From the NCBI GenBank assembly GCA_028280445.1, contig JANQLU010000129.1, positions 51,170-115,169 on the forward strand: a DNA stretch of 64,000 nt, in the 5' to 3' direction. Positions 25,099-33,887 of the stretch are shown here, piece by piece (position 1 is the first letter of the stretch; each line of letters begins with the position of its first letter). The stretch comes from Pirellulaceae bacterium (lineage in GTDB: Bacteria; Planctomycetota; Planctomycetia; Pirellulales; Pirellulaceae). A program made the position numbers and the translations under genes. The notes below the pieces were generated by a model that did not search any database, was not told the DNA's origin, and was given only the letters and a program-made list of their open reading frames with translations.

Positions 25099-25809
25099 TT
25101 ATATTTTCTTGCATTTGCAATTTTTGTCCGGGTTGTAAATCTCGACGTTGGTCGCAAGGTCTAACATGCAAGCGTTTCCTTCGTCCGTGTCCAAATGGAC
25201 TTCGAGTTTTGCGCCGTCGCTGACGCGTACCAAAACGTCTTGAAGTACGGTTGTGCAAAATGGAGAAGCAATTTTTAGATGCATCGTGTCGCCGTTGTTG
25301 ACGCCATAGCGGTCCGCATCCGATTGGCTCATGTGAACGTGACGGGCTGCCCGAATGACACCGCGTTGCAACTCGACGACTCCAGCTGGCCCAACCAGCA
25401 CGCAACCTGGCGTATCATCGATGTTACCACTGTGCCGCACTGGAGCATCAATTCCCAACGAAATTGCGTCGGTATAAGCGAGCTCGACTTGACTGTGGGA
25501 ACGCGTCGGCCCCAGAACTCGAACGGACGGCAGCATGCGTTTGCGTGGACCGACGATCATTACCGTTTGTTCAGCCGCGTAAAACCCGTCTTGATAGAGC
25601 GGTTTCATTTCCGTGAGAGTCGACCCTGGGCCGAACAGCATTTCGACATGTTCGTCGGTCAAATGGACGTGTCGCGCAGAAATGCTCACCACCAACTCAG
25701 AAGCTGCGGGAGTTGCGTTCGTACAGGCGGATTGGGATTGAGCCAAGACTATTTGGCGAACGATTTGTTCAATCGCCGAACGATCAATGGAGCTGCTACT
25801 TGTCGTCAT
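25099..25809 (-). CDS. pduL: PduL-type phosphate acyltransferase of the BMC
   Basis: The 236-residue zinc enzyme exchanges CoA for phosphate on an acyl group, here probably lactyl-CoA to lactyl-phosphate, which recycles CoA inside the shell. Residues 6-24 (SSIDRSAIEQIVRQIVLAQ) look like an encapsulation helix. The two half-domains each start with a metal-binding motif, SARHVHLT at about 47 and AARHVHMS at about 155. The tail is NCKCKKI. The start lies inside the end of the regulator gene (14-nt overlap), so the two are co-transcribed. Confidence 0.94.
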   Translation of the reverse strand: MTTSSSSIDRSAIEQIVRQIVLAQSQSACTNATPAASELVVSISARHVHLTDEHVEMLFGPGSTLTEMKPLYQDGFYAAEQTVMIVGPRKRMLPSVRVLGPTRSHSQVELAYTDAISLGIDAPVRHSGNIDDTPGCVLVGPAGVVELQRGVIRAARHVHMSQSDADRYGVNNGDTMHLKIASPFCTTVLQDVLVRVSDGAKLEVHLDTDEGNACMLDLATNVEIYNPDKNCKCKKI

Positions 25810-26566
25810 TTGTTTTGCTTTCAGCCGTTTCGGCTATCTTCAAATCTATTGAATTGGCTTTTAGTATTTTGGCCCAATCCTGAGTCACGGCCGCATCGAC
25901 GATCATCTCGTCTATTTCATCCAAACTGCAAAGTTTTATCGTGCTTTGTCGGCCGAATTTTGTGCTGTCGGCAACCACCGTTACCGTGTCCGCACAGCGC
26001 ATCATGGCTTGCTCAGTTTCGACCGTGAGCAGGTTGCTGTTGAACAACCCTTTTTCGTTGATCCCTGCGGCGCTCAAAAAAGCGCGGCGACAATTCAATT
26101 GCTGAAGCATGCCGGCCGTCAGCGGTCCAATCGCAACTTGACTGCGGGGATAGACATAACCGCCGAGCATCACGAGGTTGACGTTTTCGTCAGTTGACAA
26201 TAGCTCGGCGACCGGGATGGCGTTGGTGATCACTTGAATTTTCCGCCCGGCCAGTTTGCGAGCGATTTCGAATGTCGTGGTTCCACCATCCAACAAAATC
26301 GTGTCGCCATCCTCAATCAGTTTTACCGCGAGACTGGCGATGTCCTGTTTGGCCCGACGCGTTTCATCCGATTTGATATAAGGAGCCGAAATCGAAACCA
26401 CGCCTCCATGCGTTCGGCGAACGACGCCACGCTCTTCCAACGCAATCAAATCACGGCGAATGGTGGATTCAGAAACCTGGGTCGTCTCGGCCAATTCGTT
26501 GAGGCGCGCAAATCCACGCGCACGTATCAGGCTGGCTAAATTGGATTGTCGTTGCGACGACTGCAT
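25796..26566 (-). CDS. DeoR-family regulator of the BMC operon
   Basis: The 256-residue repressor has an N-terminal winged helix with the DeoR signature LNELAETTQVSESTIRRDL and then RTHGGV. The C-terminal sugar-phosphate sensor domain has the phosphate-binding DGGTTTFEIARKL, ITNAIPVAELL and GGYVYPRSQVAIGPL. It is first in the operon and probably senses a sugar phosphate such as the aldolase substrate or DHAP. The ATG at 26566 is preferred over TTG 26578. A 16-nt palindrome lies about 70 nt upstream. Confidence 0.93.
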   Translation of the reverse strand: MQSSQRQSNLASLIRARGFARLNELAETTQVSESTIRRDLIALEERGVVRRTHGGVVSISAPYIKSDETRRAKQDIASLAVKLIEDGDTILLDGGTTTFEIARKLAGRKIQVITNAIPVAELLSTDENVNLVMLGGYVYPRSQVAIGPLTAGMLQQLNCRRAFLSAAGINEKGLFNSNLLTVETEQAMMRCADTVTVVADSTKFGRQSTIKLCSLDEIDEMIVDAAVTQDWAKILKANSIDLKIAETAESKTNDDK

Positions 26567-26597
26567 AAATACGCCCAATCAATGAATGTCTATTTTC

Positions 26598-26626
26598 AAT
26601 TTATTGCAAATTGTGACTGTATTCAA
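26598..26626 (-). promoter_or_regulatory. candidate promoter of the BMC operon
   Basis: On the minus strand TTGAAT (26626-26621) and TAAATT (26603-26598) are separated by 17 bases, close to sigma70 spacing, about 30 bases before the regulator ATG. This rests on pattern alone in A/T-rich DNA. Confidence 0.35.
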
Positions 26627-26632
26627 TCATCA

Positions 26633-26648
26633 AATGAAATATTTCATT
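26633..26648. promoter_or_regulatory. 16-nt perfect palindrome, candidate DeoR operator
   Basis: AATGAAATATTTCATT is a perfect inverted repeat 7 bases upstream of the candidate -35 box of the BMC operon. Further TGAAT/ATTCA copies lie nearby (26581, 26621, 26645). The position suits autoregulation. Confidence 0.4.
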
Positions 26649-26693
26649 CATATTTTGGAGGTTTTGGTTTTTCGGGTGAGTTTTGGGGGTTTT

Positions 26694-26759
26694 GGGAGGG
26701 TGAGGCTCCCGCCGAGCCGCCAGTTTGCCGTATTGGCTCGGCGGGAGCCTCGCCCTCCC
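26694..26759. repeat. type C palindromic repeat (GGCTCGGCGGGAGCCTCGCC family)
   Basis: GGGAGGGTGAGGCTCCCGCC and its inverted arm GGCTCGGCGGGAGCCTCGCC plus CTCCC flank a short spacer. The repeat separates the BMC promoter region from the divergent lipoprotein gene. Confidence 0.9.
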
Positions 26760-26845
26760 GAAAATTTCGTTGCGGAAATTTGCTAAACAGCGAATAATGT
26801 TCGGAAAATCCGAGGAATTGGCGCAACAGAAATTGGCTGAGGGTC

Positions 26846-27241
26846 ATGTCCAAAATCCGGGGAATGCTGATATGTGGTCTGATGGTTGCCGTTGCGGTGG
26901 CCAGCGGATGCAAAAAAAGCGGCGGCAGCACGACGGAAATTGAATTCAAAAACTTCTCGGATCGAACGATTTCCGTGCTCCATTTTTCCGACTTGGTCTA
27001 CAAAATCGAACGGATGGAACTAAAGCCGGCCAGGATTATTTCTACCGAGACTCCTCGCCAGGAGATTCCGGAGACCTTTACCATTACCTGGAATTACAAA
27101 TCGGGGCCCAATTCGTCAGGCGCAAAACGATCAAAACTCTCGCTCCATACGATTCCAAAATCTCAACGAACGGGTAAATTCGTGCTGGAATTTACCAAAG
27201 AGTACCAATGGATTGTTCGGTTTGAACAATCAAGTCGATGA
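26846..27241 (+). CDS. small lipoprotein, unknown function
   Basis: The 131-residue protein has a lipoprotein signal (LMVAVAVASGC, Cys about residue 22) followed by a Lys/Gly/Ser linker and a beta-rich domain of about 100 residues. The domain includes IEFKNFSDRTISVLHFSD and ETFTITWNYKSG. No known family is recognised. Its stop overlaps the start of the DASS transporter (ATGA), so the two are probably translationally coupled and may work together at the envelope. Confidence 0.75.
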   Translation: MSKIRGMLICGLMVAVAVASGCKKSGGSTTEIEFKNFSDRTISVLHFSDLVYKIERMELKPARIISTETPRQEIPETFTITWNYKSGPNSSGAKRSKLSLHTIPKSQRTGKFVLEFTKEYQWIVRFEQSSR

Positions 27242-28785
27242 CACATTCTGCTGCTTCTGAATCCGCGGTTCCGAAACTTGGTCCGATTCGTTTAACCGTA
27301 CTCGCAATAGGCTCGATTCTGGCGATTTATTTTCTGTTGTTCGCGGATTTGGGCAGTGCCAAAGTATCTCGCACCGCGGCGATCGCCACATTGATGGCAA
27401 CGCTTTGGATAACCGAAGCGATTCCGTTGGCCGTCACGGCGCTGTTGCCGGTAGTTCTTCTACCTGTGTTTGGAGTTCAAAACGGCAAAGAAGTTTCGTC
27501 GGCCTATTTCAATCACATCGTGTTTTTATTTATCGGTGGGTTTGCCATTGCTCTTGCGATGCAGCGTTGGAACCTGCATCGGCGAATTGCACTAGTCGTT
27601 TTGGTTCGATTTGGAACCAATGCCAAAATGTTGTTATTGGGATTCATGTTGGCGACCGCGGGACTTTCGATGTGGATCTCAAATACGGCGACCACCATGA
27701 TGATGGTGACGATCGCATCGGCCATCCTGATTACGATTGACCAAGCTGCGGGGTCGGACAAACCTCAGAAATTGGATTATGCATTACTGTTGGGCACAGC
27801 GTATGCCGCTTCGATCGGGGGCATCGCCACATTGGTCGGGACGCCACCTAATTTGTCGTTTACATCGATATTCGAAATCAATTTTCCCGACGCGCCCTCG
27901 ATATCGTTTGTGAAATGGATACTGGTCGCCACTCCAATTTCTATCATCATGTTGGCTGCAACGTGGTTGCTCCTGGGTTTTTTATTTTTACGAGGCAATC
28001 AAAGTTCGGGGATTGGCCGGGAGCTTTTGCAGCAGGAATTGGACAAGATGGGACCAATGACCTGGCCTGAGTGGGTTGTTCTCGCTGATTTTTTGTTGCT
28101 GGTAATTTTGTGGATTACGCGATCCGGTCTCGATTTGGGTGAAACCGAGATTCGTGGCTGGGCAAGTCTGTTTCCGGAAGCAAAATTCATCAACGACGGG
28201 ACGGTTGCGATCGCGTTATCGGTGGTTTTGTTTGTCATCCCGGCACGAGACGGTCAGCGCTCGCGAATCCTGGATTGGAAAACGGTATCCCGATTGCCTT
28301 GGGATATTGTGTTGCTGTTTGGTGGCGGGTTCGCACTGGCGGGTGCATTTAAACATTCTGGATTGTCAACTTACTTGGGCGACCAGCTAAGTTTTTTTTC
28401 GTTTTTACATCCGGCGATTTTGGTTCTGGTCGTTTGCCTGGCCATTACATTTTTAACCGAGTTGACTTCGAACGTCGCGACAACCGAGATGATATTGCCG
28501 GTGATGGCCAGTTTAGCTATCGCGGTGGGCGTCAACCCATTGTTTTTGATGGTCCCGGTTACGATTTCCTGCTCATGTGCTTTTATGATGCCCGTCGCCA
28601 CACCACCGAATGCGATCGTATTTGGCACAGGTCGCGTCAATATGAGCGCCATGGTTCGCACAGGAATGTTTTTGAATTTTTTTGGCGTCTTGGTCGTGAC
28701 CGCGATTTGTTATGTGCTGCTACCGTTGGTTTTCGGATTTGAAATTCAAGAAGTGCCCTCCTGGGCACTGAAAGACAATCCGTAA
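27238..28785 (+). CDS. SLC13/DASS-family sodium:anion symporter
   Basis: The 515-residue inner-membrane transporter has about 11-13 membrane segments. Family motifs include MWISNTATTMMMVTIASAI at about 142-160 (the SNT motif), ASIGGIATLVGTPPNLSF, and the second repeat ELTSNVATTEMILPVMA (also an SNxA/T). It ends CAFMMPVATPPNAIVFGTG. These motifs match divalent anion:Na+ symporters for dicarboxylates or sulfate; which anion is not clear. It is coupled to the small lipoprotein upstream. Confidence 0.93.
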   Translation: MTHSAASESAVPKLGPIRLTVLAIGSILAIYFLLFADLGSAKVSRTAAIATLMATLWITEAIPLAVTALLPVVLLPVFGVQNGKEVSSAYFNHIVFLFIGGFAIALAMQRWNLHRRIALVVLVRFGTNAKMLLLGFMLATAGLSMWISNTATTMMMVTIASAILITIDQAAGSDKPQKLDYALLLGTAYAASIGGIATLVGTPPNLSFTSIFEINFPDAPSISFVKWILVATPISIIMLAATWLLLGFLFLRGNQSSGIGRELLQQELDKMGPMTWPEWVVLADFLLLVILWITRSGLDLGETEIRGWASLFPEAKFINDGTVAIALSVVLFVIPARDGQRSRILDWKTVSRLPWDIVLLFGGGFALAGAFKHSGLSTYLGDQLSFFSFLHPAILVLVVCLAITFLTELTSNVATTEMILPVMASLAIAVGVNPLFLMVPVTISCSCAFMMPVATPPNAIVFGTGRVNMSAMVRTGMFLNFFGVLVVTAICYVLLPLVFGFEIQEVPSWALKDNP

Positions 28786-28916
28786 AAAACGAAATAAATT
28801 TTTGATCGCGTTGCCGGCTGAATTTACAAATGAGTCAACTTCATTGGCCTACTCTCTTTGAAATTGCAGGCCTGAAAACTCTCATTTTGGGTGCCATTGG
28901 CGGTATCAGAATCGAT

Positions 28917-29513
28917 TCAATTTCTGGCATCGGCAATGCGCTGAATGACTGATGGCAATAGTTCGCATTCGGCGGCGAAGACGCGTTTGGCTAACGATTC
29001 TGGAGTGTCGGTTTGATGGACCGGCACTTTTTGCTGAGCGATGATCGGCCCGTGGTCATATTGATCGTCGACATAGTGAACGGTACAGCCCGAAATTTCG
29101 ACACCCGATTTAATCACCGCTCGGTGAACGCGAATGCCGTAAAAGCCAAAACCGCAAAAATCTGGGATCAAACTGGGATGAATGTTAATCACTCGATTTT
29201 TGAAATCATCCGGGATCAATGCTCGTTTTAAAAAACCTCCCATGACAACGAGCTCGACATCGGCATCGCGACAGTGCTGAAATATCTGTTGGCTGAAATT
29301 GTCGATATCCGAGCATGACGAATGATCAACGACTTGCACGGGAATATCTGCTGATTTTGCAAATTCCATTCCTGCGGCATCCGAGCGACTGGAAATGACA
29401 ACTTTGATTTCAGCAGACAACGTTCCCGATGCTATTTTTTCAATCAAATTTTTGAGAGTCGTACCGCCGCCAGAGATGAGCACCGCCAAGCGAATGGGTT
29501 GATTCTGGGGCAT
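28917..29513 (-). CDS. purN: phosphoribosylglycinamide formyltransferase
   Basis: The 198-residue purine pathway enzyme uses 10-formyl-THF to formylate GAR. It has LAVLISGGGTTLKNLIEKI at the N-terminus for phosphate binding, LVVMGGFLKRA, the catalytic Asn-His-Asp set in VINIHPSLIPDFCGFGFYG (family norm N-I-H-P-S-L-L-P-x-F-x-G) and GCTVHYVDDQYDHGPII. The length is normal. It lies 52 nt downstream of ileS on the same strand and may be its operon partner. Confidence 0.95.
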   Translation of the reverse strand: MPQNQPIRLAVLISGGGTTLKNLIEKIASGTLSAEIKVVISSRSDAAGMEFAKSADIPVQVVDHSSCSDIDNFSQQIFQHCRDADVELVVMGGFLKRALIPDDFKNRVINIHPSLIPDFCGFGFYGIRVHRAVIKSGVEISGCTVHYVDDQYDHGPIIAQQKVPVHQTDTPESLAKRVFAAECELLPSVIQRIADARN

Positions 29514-29565
29514 TCGTTGATCTCTCCGGCGAATGACAAAATGATCTGCTACGAGTCACAGGTCG

Positions 29566-32500
29566 TTACACGTTCTGGCTCTTGGCAACTTGAATATGAA
29601 TGGTCAGTTGAATATCGCCGACAGCATGTTCGAACCCTCCGTCACCGAGCTCAAACACGTCATCTTCGCATTGAAGCGTTACGGCGAGCGTTTCACGTTT
29701 GATATAGTCTGCGTGATTTGCGATCGCGGCACGAAGCGCTTGATCGGATGTTCCGATTTTCAATTCGATGCGATCGGACAACTGGAGATCCAGTTCCTTG
29801 CGATCCGTCTGGATCAATCGGACAACATCGCGAGCTTTGCCTTCTTCGATCAACTCGTCGGTTAGTTCAGTGGCGAGAATGACGACGCACTTACGGCCTT
29901 GCGCTGCAGCCCAGCCTTCGTTAGCTTGTAAACGAACTTCAATATCATCGTTGTCCAACGCGACAGTTTCGTCACCGAACGACAATTCGACTTGGCCATT
30001 GTTGGTCAATTCGTCGAGCAAACTGGCACCATCGGCTTCTGTCAACACTTTTTTGACTTGCGGCATGAGTTTGCCGACACGAGGCCCCAAGCGTTTGAAA
30101 TTCGGAACTACTTGATAGGTCACGAATTGTCCGGCATCGGTTGTATATTCAATCGATTTGACGTTGAGTTCCTGTTTGACGATTTCTTCGTGCGCTTCGA
30201 GCCAAGCCTGATGTTTGCTGTCGTTTAAAACAACCGTGACACCTGACAGTGGCTGTCGAACTTTGAGTTTTTCTCGCATCCGCGCGGCCAAACCTAACGA
30301 AGCGACCTCACGGAGCACAGTCATTTGCTCAAGCAGTTGATGATCAATCAGCGACGGATCACAAGTTGGATAGTCACACAAATGCACACTTTCGATCGTT
30401 CGCTGGCCAAACACACCAGCCAGTTTTTGCCACAACGTCTCGGCCAAAAATGGAACAAACGGTGCGATGAGCTTGGTGACCGTCAACAAGCATTCATACA
30501 ACGTCCAGTAGGCATCGATTTTGTCGGGATTGTTGGGGTCGTCACTCCAAAACCGATCGCGACTGCGACGCACGTACCAATTGCTCAACGAATCGACAAA
30601 CGCCGTCAGTTGCTGGCAAGCTGTGTAGTTTTCATAAGCGTCCATTTGCGTCACGACGCACTGGATCGTTTGATGCAATTCGCTGATGATCCAGCGGTCG
30701 AGTTCGCTGCGATCGCGATACGACGTAAAATTGCTCGCTTGGGCCAGTTGCTCAGTAGCAAGCTGCCCGACATCGCCATCGATCAGTTTTTCCGGTTCAA
30801 ATTTATCGTTGGTCGTCGCATAACTCACCAGGAAACTGAACACATTCCACAGTCGCAATTGGAATTCCGAGATACTTTCTTTGATCGCAGTTTCGCTGTA
30901 GCGAATCGATGTCCACGGCGGCTGGTTGGCAAAAAAGTACCAACGCAGGACGTCGGCGCCGTAGCGATCAAAGATCTCACGCGGTTCGCGGTAATTGCGT
31001 TTTTGCTTCGACATTTTGCCGACAACATGCGTGTATTTGCCTTTTCCGAAAGCTTCGACCGCCTCCGATTCGGTCAATCGCAACTCTTGCGGATTCTGTT
31101 TGTTCTCCCACCATTCACTGAGCATGAGACCGAGCACGATACAGTTTTTATACGGATGCGGATACTGCTCGTTTTTGCCGACACTGGAATTTTCTGCGGC
31201 GGGACCGAACAGCATGGTGCTGATGGCGTGCAGACTGTAAAACCAGCCGCGCGTTTGATCGAGCGCTTCGCTAATGAAATCTGCGGGGAATTGTTCGTCA
31301 AATTTGTCAGCGTTTTGATGGGGGTATCCCCACTGGGCAAAAGGCATCGCGCCACTGTCGTACCAGCAATCGATCACTTCTGTAACACGACGCATCCGCG
31401 CGCCATCGGCAAACGGCGAGTCATACGTGATTTCATCGATGTACGGCTTGTGCACTTTGAGATCGTCCGGCAATTCAGGATTGGCCACCTTGGCAGCTAA
31501 CCAAACATCCATGCCTGCCGCGCCGGGTTTGGCAATCAATTCGGCGTAATTATCAACAGCTTCCTGTTTTCCGGTTTGCTCGCACACCCAGATTGGCAAT
31601 GGCGTGCCCCAATAACGTTCGCGCGAAAGCGCCCAGTCGACATTACTTTCGAGAAATTTGCCAAACCGGCCGTCACGGATGTGTTCCGGCAACCAGTTGA
31701 TTTTGTTATTGTTGGCCAGCATTTCATCACGAAACTGTGTCGTTTTGATAAACCAGCTTTTGCGAGGATATTGGATCAGCGGATCAGTTTGAGCCCGCCA
31801 ACAGAACGGATATTCGTGCGTGTATTGTTCTTGAAAATACAGGCGACCGTTTTCTTTCAGTTTGCGAGTGATTGGTTTGTCGGCATCTTTGACCCATTGG
31901 CCGGCAAACTCACCAGCCTCGTCCGTAAATTTACCGTTGGGCCCAACGGCACAGATCATTTGCGGGCCCGAGTTGTCAACAAACCGAGCCTGCTCCTCCA
32001 ACAACAATTCATAATCGACTTCGCCAAAAGCCGGAGCTTCGTGAACGAGTCCTGAACCGCTGTCGGTTGTTACAAAATCGGCCGAAGTTACTCGCCACGC
32101 GACGTGTTGCTGGCCACCGTTTTTTAGGGTTCCTGTTTTATCTCCCAGTTCACCGTAGTAGTAATCAAACGGGGGAACATACCGCTGGCCGACGAGTTCT
32201 GAACCTCGACAAGTCGATTTCACCTCGAGTGGACGTTTGATTTTTTCCGAGATCTTTTCAACCAGATCGACAGCCATGATCACGTTGGTATCGATTTCAG
32301 TGTCGTAGACCGTCGCGTATTCGATTTCTTCGTTGACTGCGGCAAACTGGTTGCTAGGTAGTGTCCAGGGAGTTGTGGTCCAAACCAAAAGATTGGTGTT
32401 GGGCTGGTCGACCAGCGGAAACAGAACAAAAACACTCGGATCAGCAACCGTTCGATAGCCTTCTCCGACTTCACCAGCGGACAACGCCGTACCGCCTTGT

Positions 32501-33048
32501 GCCCACCACCAAACGATTTTGTGCCCTTGATACAGCAAACCGCGATCGAACAGATTTTTCAGCGACCACCAAACACTTTCGACATAGGACTGGTGATAGG
32601 TCACGTAAGCTTCGTCGAGTTTGATCCAAAACCCGAGACGCTCGGTCAGTTGTTCCCATTGCTGCATGTAACGCCAAACACTTTGCTGGCATTTTTGAAT
32701 GAACGGCTCGATTCCAAACGCTTCAATTTCCTCTTTCGAATGGATGCCGATGTCCTTACAAACTTCGACTTCGACGGGCAGCCCGTGGGTGTCCCACCCG
32801 GCTTTTCTTTCGCATCGATAACCGCGCATCGTTTTGTAGCGAGGAAACAGGTCTTTCATGGCTCGCGTCAAACAATGACCGGGGTGTGGCAGTCCATTGG
32901 CCGTCGGCGGACCTTCGAAGAATACAAAACCGGGTGCTCCGGCGCGTGCATTGAGTGATTTTTGATAAATATCGTTGGTTTTCCAAAAATCGAGGATTTG
33001 TTCTTCCAAATTTGGAAAACTAACGTTCGCTGGGTTTCTCTCAAACAT
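29566..33048 (-). CDS. ileS: isoleucyl-tRNA synthetase, eukaryote-like type
   Basis: The 1160-residue class I synthetase charges tRNA-Ile. The HIGH-type motif is GPPTANGLPHPGH near residue 50 and the KMSKS loop is GKMSKQKRNY. The editing (CP1) domain spans about 180-400. The extended C-terminal region and the KMSK-x-x-x-NY context match type 2 (eukaryote-like, IleS2) enzymes, which are known to be less sensitive to mupirocin. The ATG at 33048 starts just before the conserved NVSFPNLEEQIL; a TTG at 33066 is possible. No frameshift is seen. Confidence 0.95.
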   Translation of the reverse strand: MFERNPANVSFPNLEEQILDFWKTNDIYQKSLNARAGAPGFVFFEGPPTANGLPHPGHCLTRAMKDLFPRYKTMRGYRCERKAGWDTHGLPVEVEVCKDIGIHSKEEIEAFGIEPFIQKCQQSVWRYMQQWEQLTERLGFWIKLDEAYVTYHQSYVESVWWSLKNLFDRGLLYQGHKIVWWWAQGGTALSAGEVGEGYRTVADPSVFVLFPLVDQPNTNLLVWTTTPWTLPSNQFAAVNEEIEYATVYDTEIDTNVIMAVDLVEKISEKIKRPLEVKSTCRGSELVGQRYVPPFDYYYGELGDKTGTLKNGGQQHVAWRVTSADFVTTDSGSGLVHEAPAFGEVDYELLLEEQARFVDNSGPQMICAVGPNGKFTDEAGEFAGQWVKDADKPITRKLKENGRLYFQEQYTHEYPFCWRAQTDPLIQYPRKSWFIKTTQFRDEMLANNNKINWLPEHIRDGRFGKFLESNVDWALSRERYWGTPLPIWVCEQTGKQEAVDNYAELIAKPGAAGMDVWLAAKVANPELPDDLKVHKPYIDEITYDSPFADGARMRRVTEVIDCWYDSGAMPFAQWGYPHQNADKFDEQFPADFISEALDQTRGWFYSLHAISTMLFGPAAENSSVGKNEQYPHPYKNCIVLGLMLSEWWENKQNPQELRLTESEAVEAFGKGKYTHVVGKMSKQKRNYREPREIFDRYGADVLRWYFFANQPPWTSIRYSETAIKESISEFQLRLWNVFSFLVSYATTNDKFEPEKLIDGDVGQLATEQLAQASNFTSYRDRSELDRWIISELHQTIQCVVTQMDAYENYTACQQLTAFVDSLSNWYVRRSRDRFWSDDPNNPDKIDAYWTLYECLLTVTKLIAPFVPFLAETLWQKLAGVFGQRTIESVHLCDYPTCDPSLIDHQLLEQMTVLREVASLGLAARMREKLKVRQPLSGVTVVLNDSKHQAWLEAHEEIVKQELNVKSIEYTTDAGQFVTYQVVPNFKRLGPRVGKLMPQVKKVLTEADGASLLDELTNNGQVELSFGDETVALDNDDIEVRLQANEGWAAAQGRKCVVILATELTDELIEEGKARDVVRLIQTDRKELDLQLSDRIELKIGTSDQALRAAIANHADYIKRETLAVTLQCEDDVFELGDGGFEHAVGDIQLTIHIQVAKSQNV

Positions 33049-33137
33049 AGGTAAATTGTTACTCAAGGAGTGCTGAATGCATCAGTTATCGGATATTCAT
33101 AGATCGGTGTAAATGCAACTCTGGCCAGGGTGGAAAC

Positions 33138-33164
33138 AAAAAAAAGCCGCCCTAAACAGACGGC
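33138..33164 (-). terminator. rho-independent terminator
   Basis: On the minus strand GCCGTC pairs with GGGCGGC around the loop TGTTTA, followed by eight T. It begins 38 bases after the stop of the acidic protein gene. Confidence 0.75.
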
Positions 33165-33201
33165 AATAAGCTCGAATTCAACCCTGATTCACCGAACAGG
33201 A

Positions 33202-33516
33202 TTATTTGTCTTTGTTTTCGTCCATATCTTTGTATTTTGACCCGTGAACTCGATCAAATTCATCGGCGAATTCGTCATCGTCCAGTTCGTACTCGCCCTC
33301 GATTTCTTCTTCGAAATCGTCATCAAAATCGTCGTCGAAGTCATCGTCCTCGAACTGCGCGAGCTGATCGTCAATCGCTGCTGCCGCAGCCTCGACTTCA
33401 GGAGTTAAGAGGGGCGCACGCGGAATTTGTTCGTCCTCAACTTCGGCTTGACTGGTTGTCTCTTCATCGAGCAGTTCTTCTGAATCGTCATCGTCTTGGG
33501 CAAACTGATCCGACAT
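33202..33516 (-). CDS. small acidic low-complexity protein
   Basis: This 104-residue protein is extremely rich in Asp and Glu (such as DDDFDDDFDDDFEEE). It has a short Ala/Pro segment in the middle (PLLTPEVEAAAAAIDDQL) and a Lys-rich end. It is probably disordered and could bind cations, nucleic-acid-binding proteins or ribosomal parts; no family is recognised. The ATG at 33516 has GGAAAGG upstream; the open frame extending to 33603 lacks any site. A terminator follows. Confidence 0.65.
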   Translation of the reverse strand: MSDQFAQDDDDSEELLDEETTSQAEVEDEQIPRAPLLTPEVEAAAAAIDDQLAQFEDDDFDDDFDDDFEEEIEGEYELDDDEFADEFDRVHGSKYKDMDENKDK

Positions 33517-33887
33517 ATGTAGGCCTTTCCACTTTAATTTCCAATTAGAACGATCTTCTATTATTTCACCAGTTGATGATTGTAGAAAGGCCCAAAAAGT
33601 CAAGAATCAGGGGCGGATCGCAGGATCATCGGCCGTTGGGCTAGGAGTAGCGGACGAAGGCAAATTCTCGGTAGGCTTCGGCAATCCGATGAACCCAATC
33701 CTGTTGGTCACCTGAGTCTGTTGGTCACCTGAGTAGTCGGGGAAACCGATGGTTGTTGATAGTTTCGACGGGACAGTCGGAGATGGTGTCGTTGAAGCTG
33801 ATGGCTCGGCAGGAGCCTCGCCCTCCCGGAGACTTGCCCTCCCGAAGCCTGATCTTGTGAGCGGCAAGGACGATAACGACTTTGCGA
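33517..33887. other. intergenic region with repeat fragments
   Basis: The 371 bases hold a tandem 16-base duplication (GTTGGTCACCTGAGT at 33704 and 33719) and half of a type C repeat at 33803-33828 (GGCTCGGCAGGAGCCTCGCC). A type D fragment, GTGAGCGGCAAGG, lies at 33857. No convincing gene is present; the open frames across it have repeat-derived composition. Confidence 0.5.

Noticed and set aside
30325..31500. Long plus-strand open frame of 391 codons
   Set aside because: It is fully antisense to the conserved ileS gene and has no recognisable domain or ribosome site. It is a shadow of codon bias.
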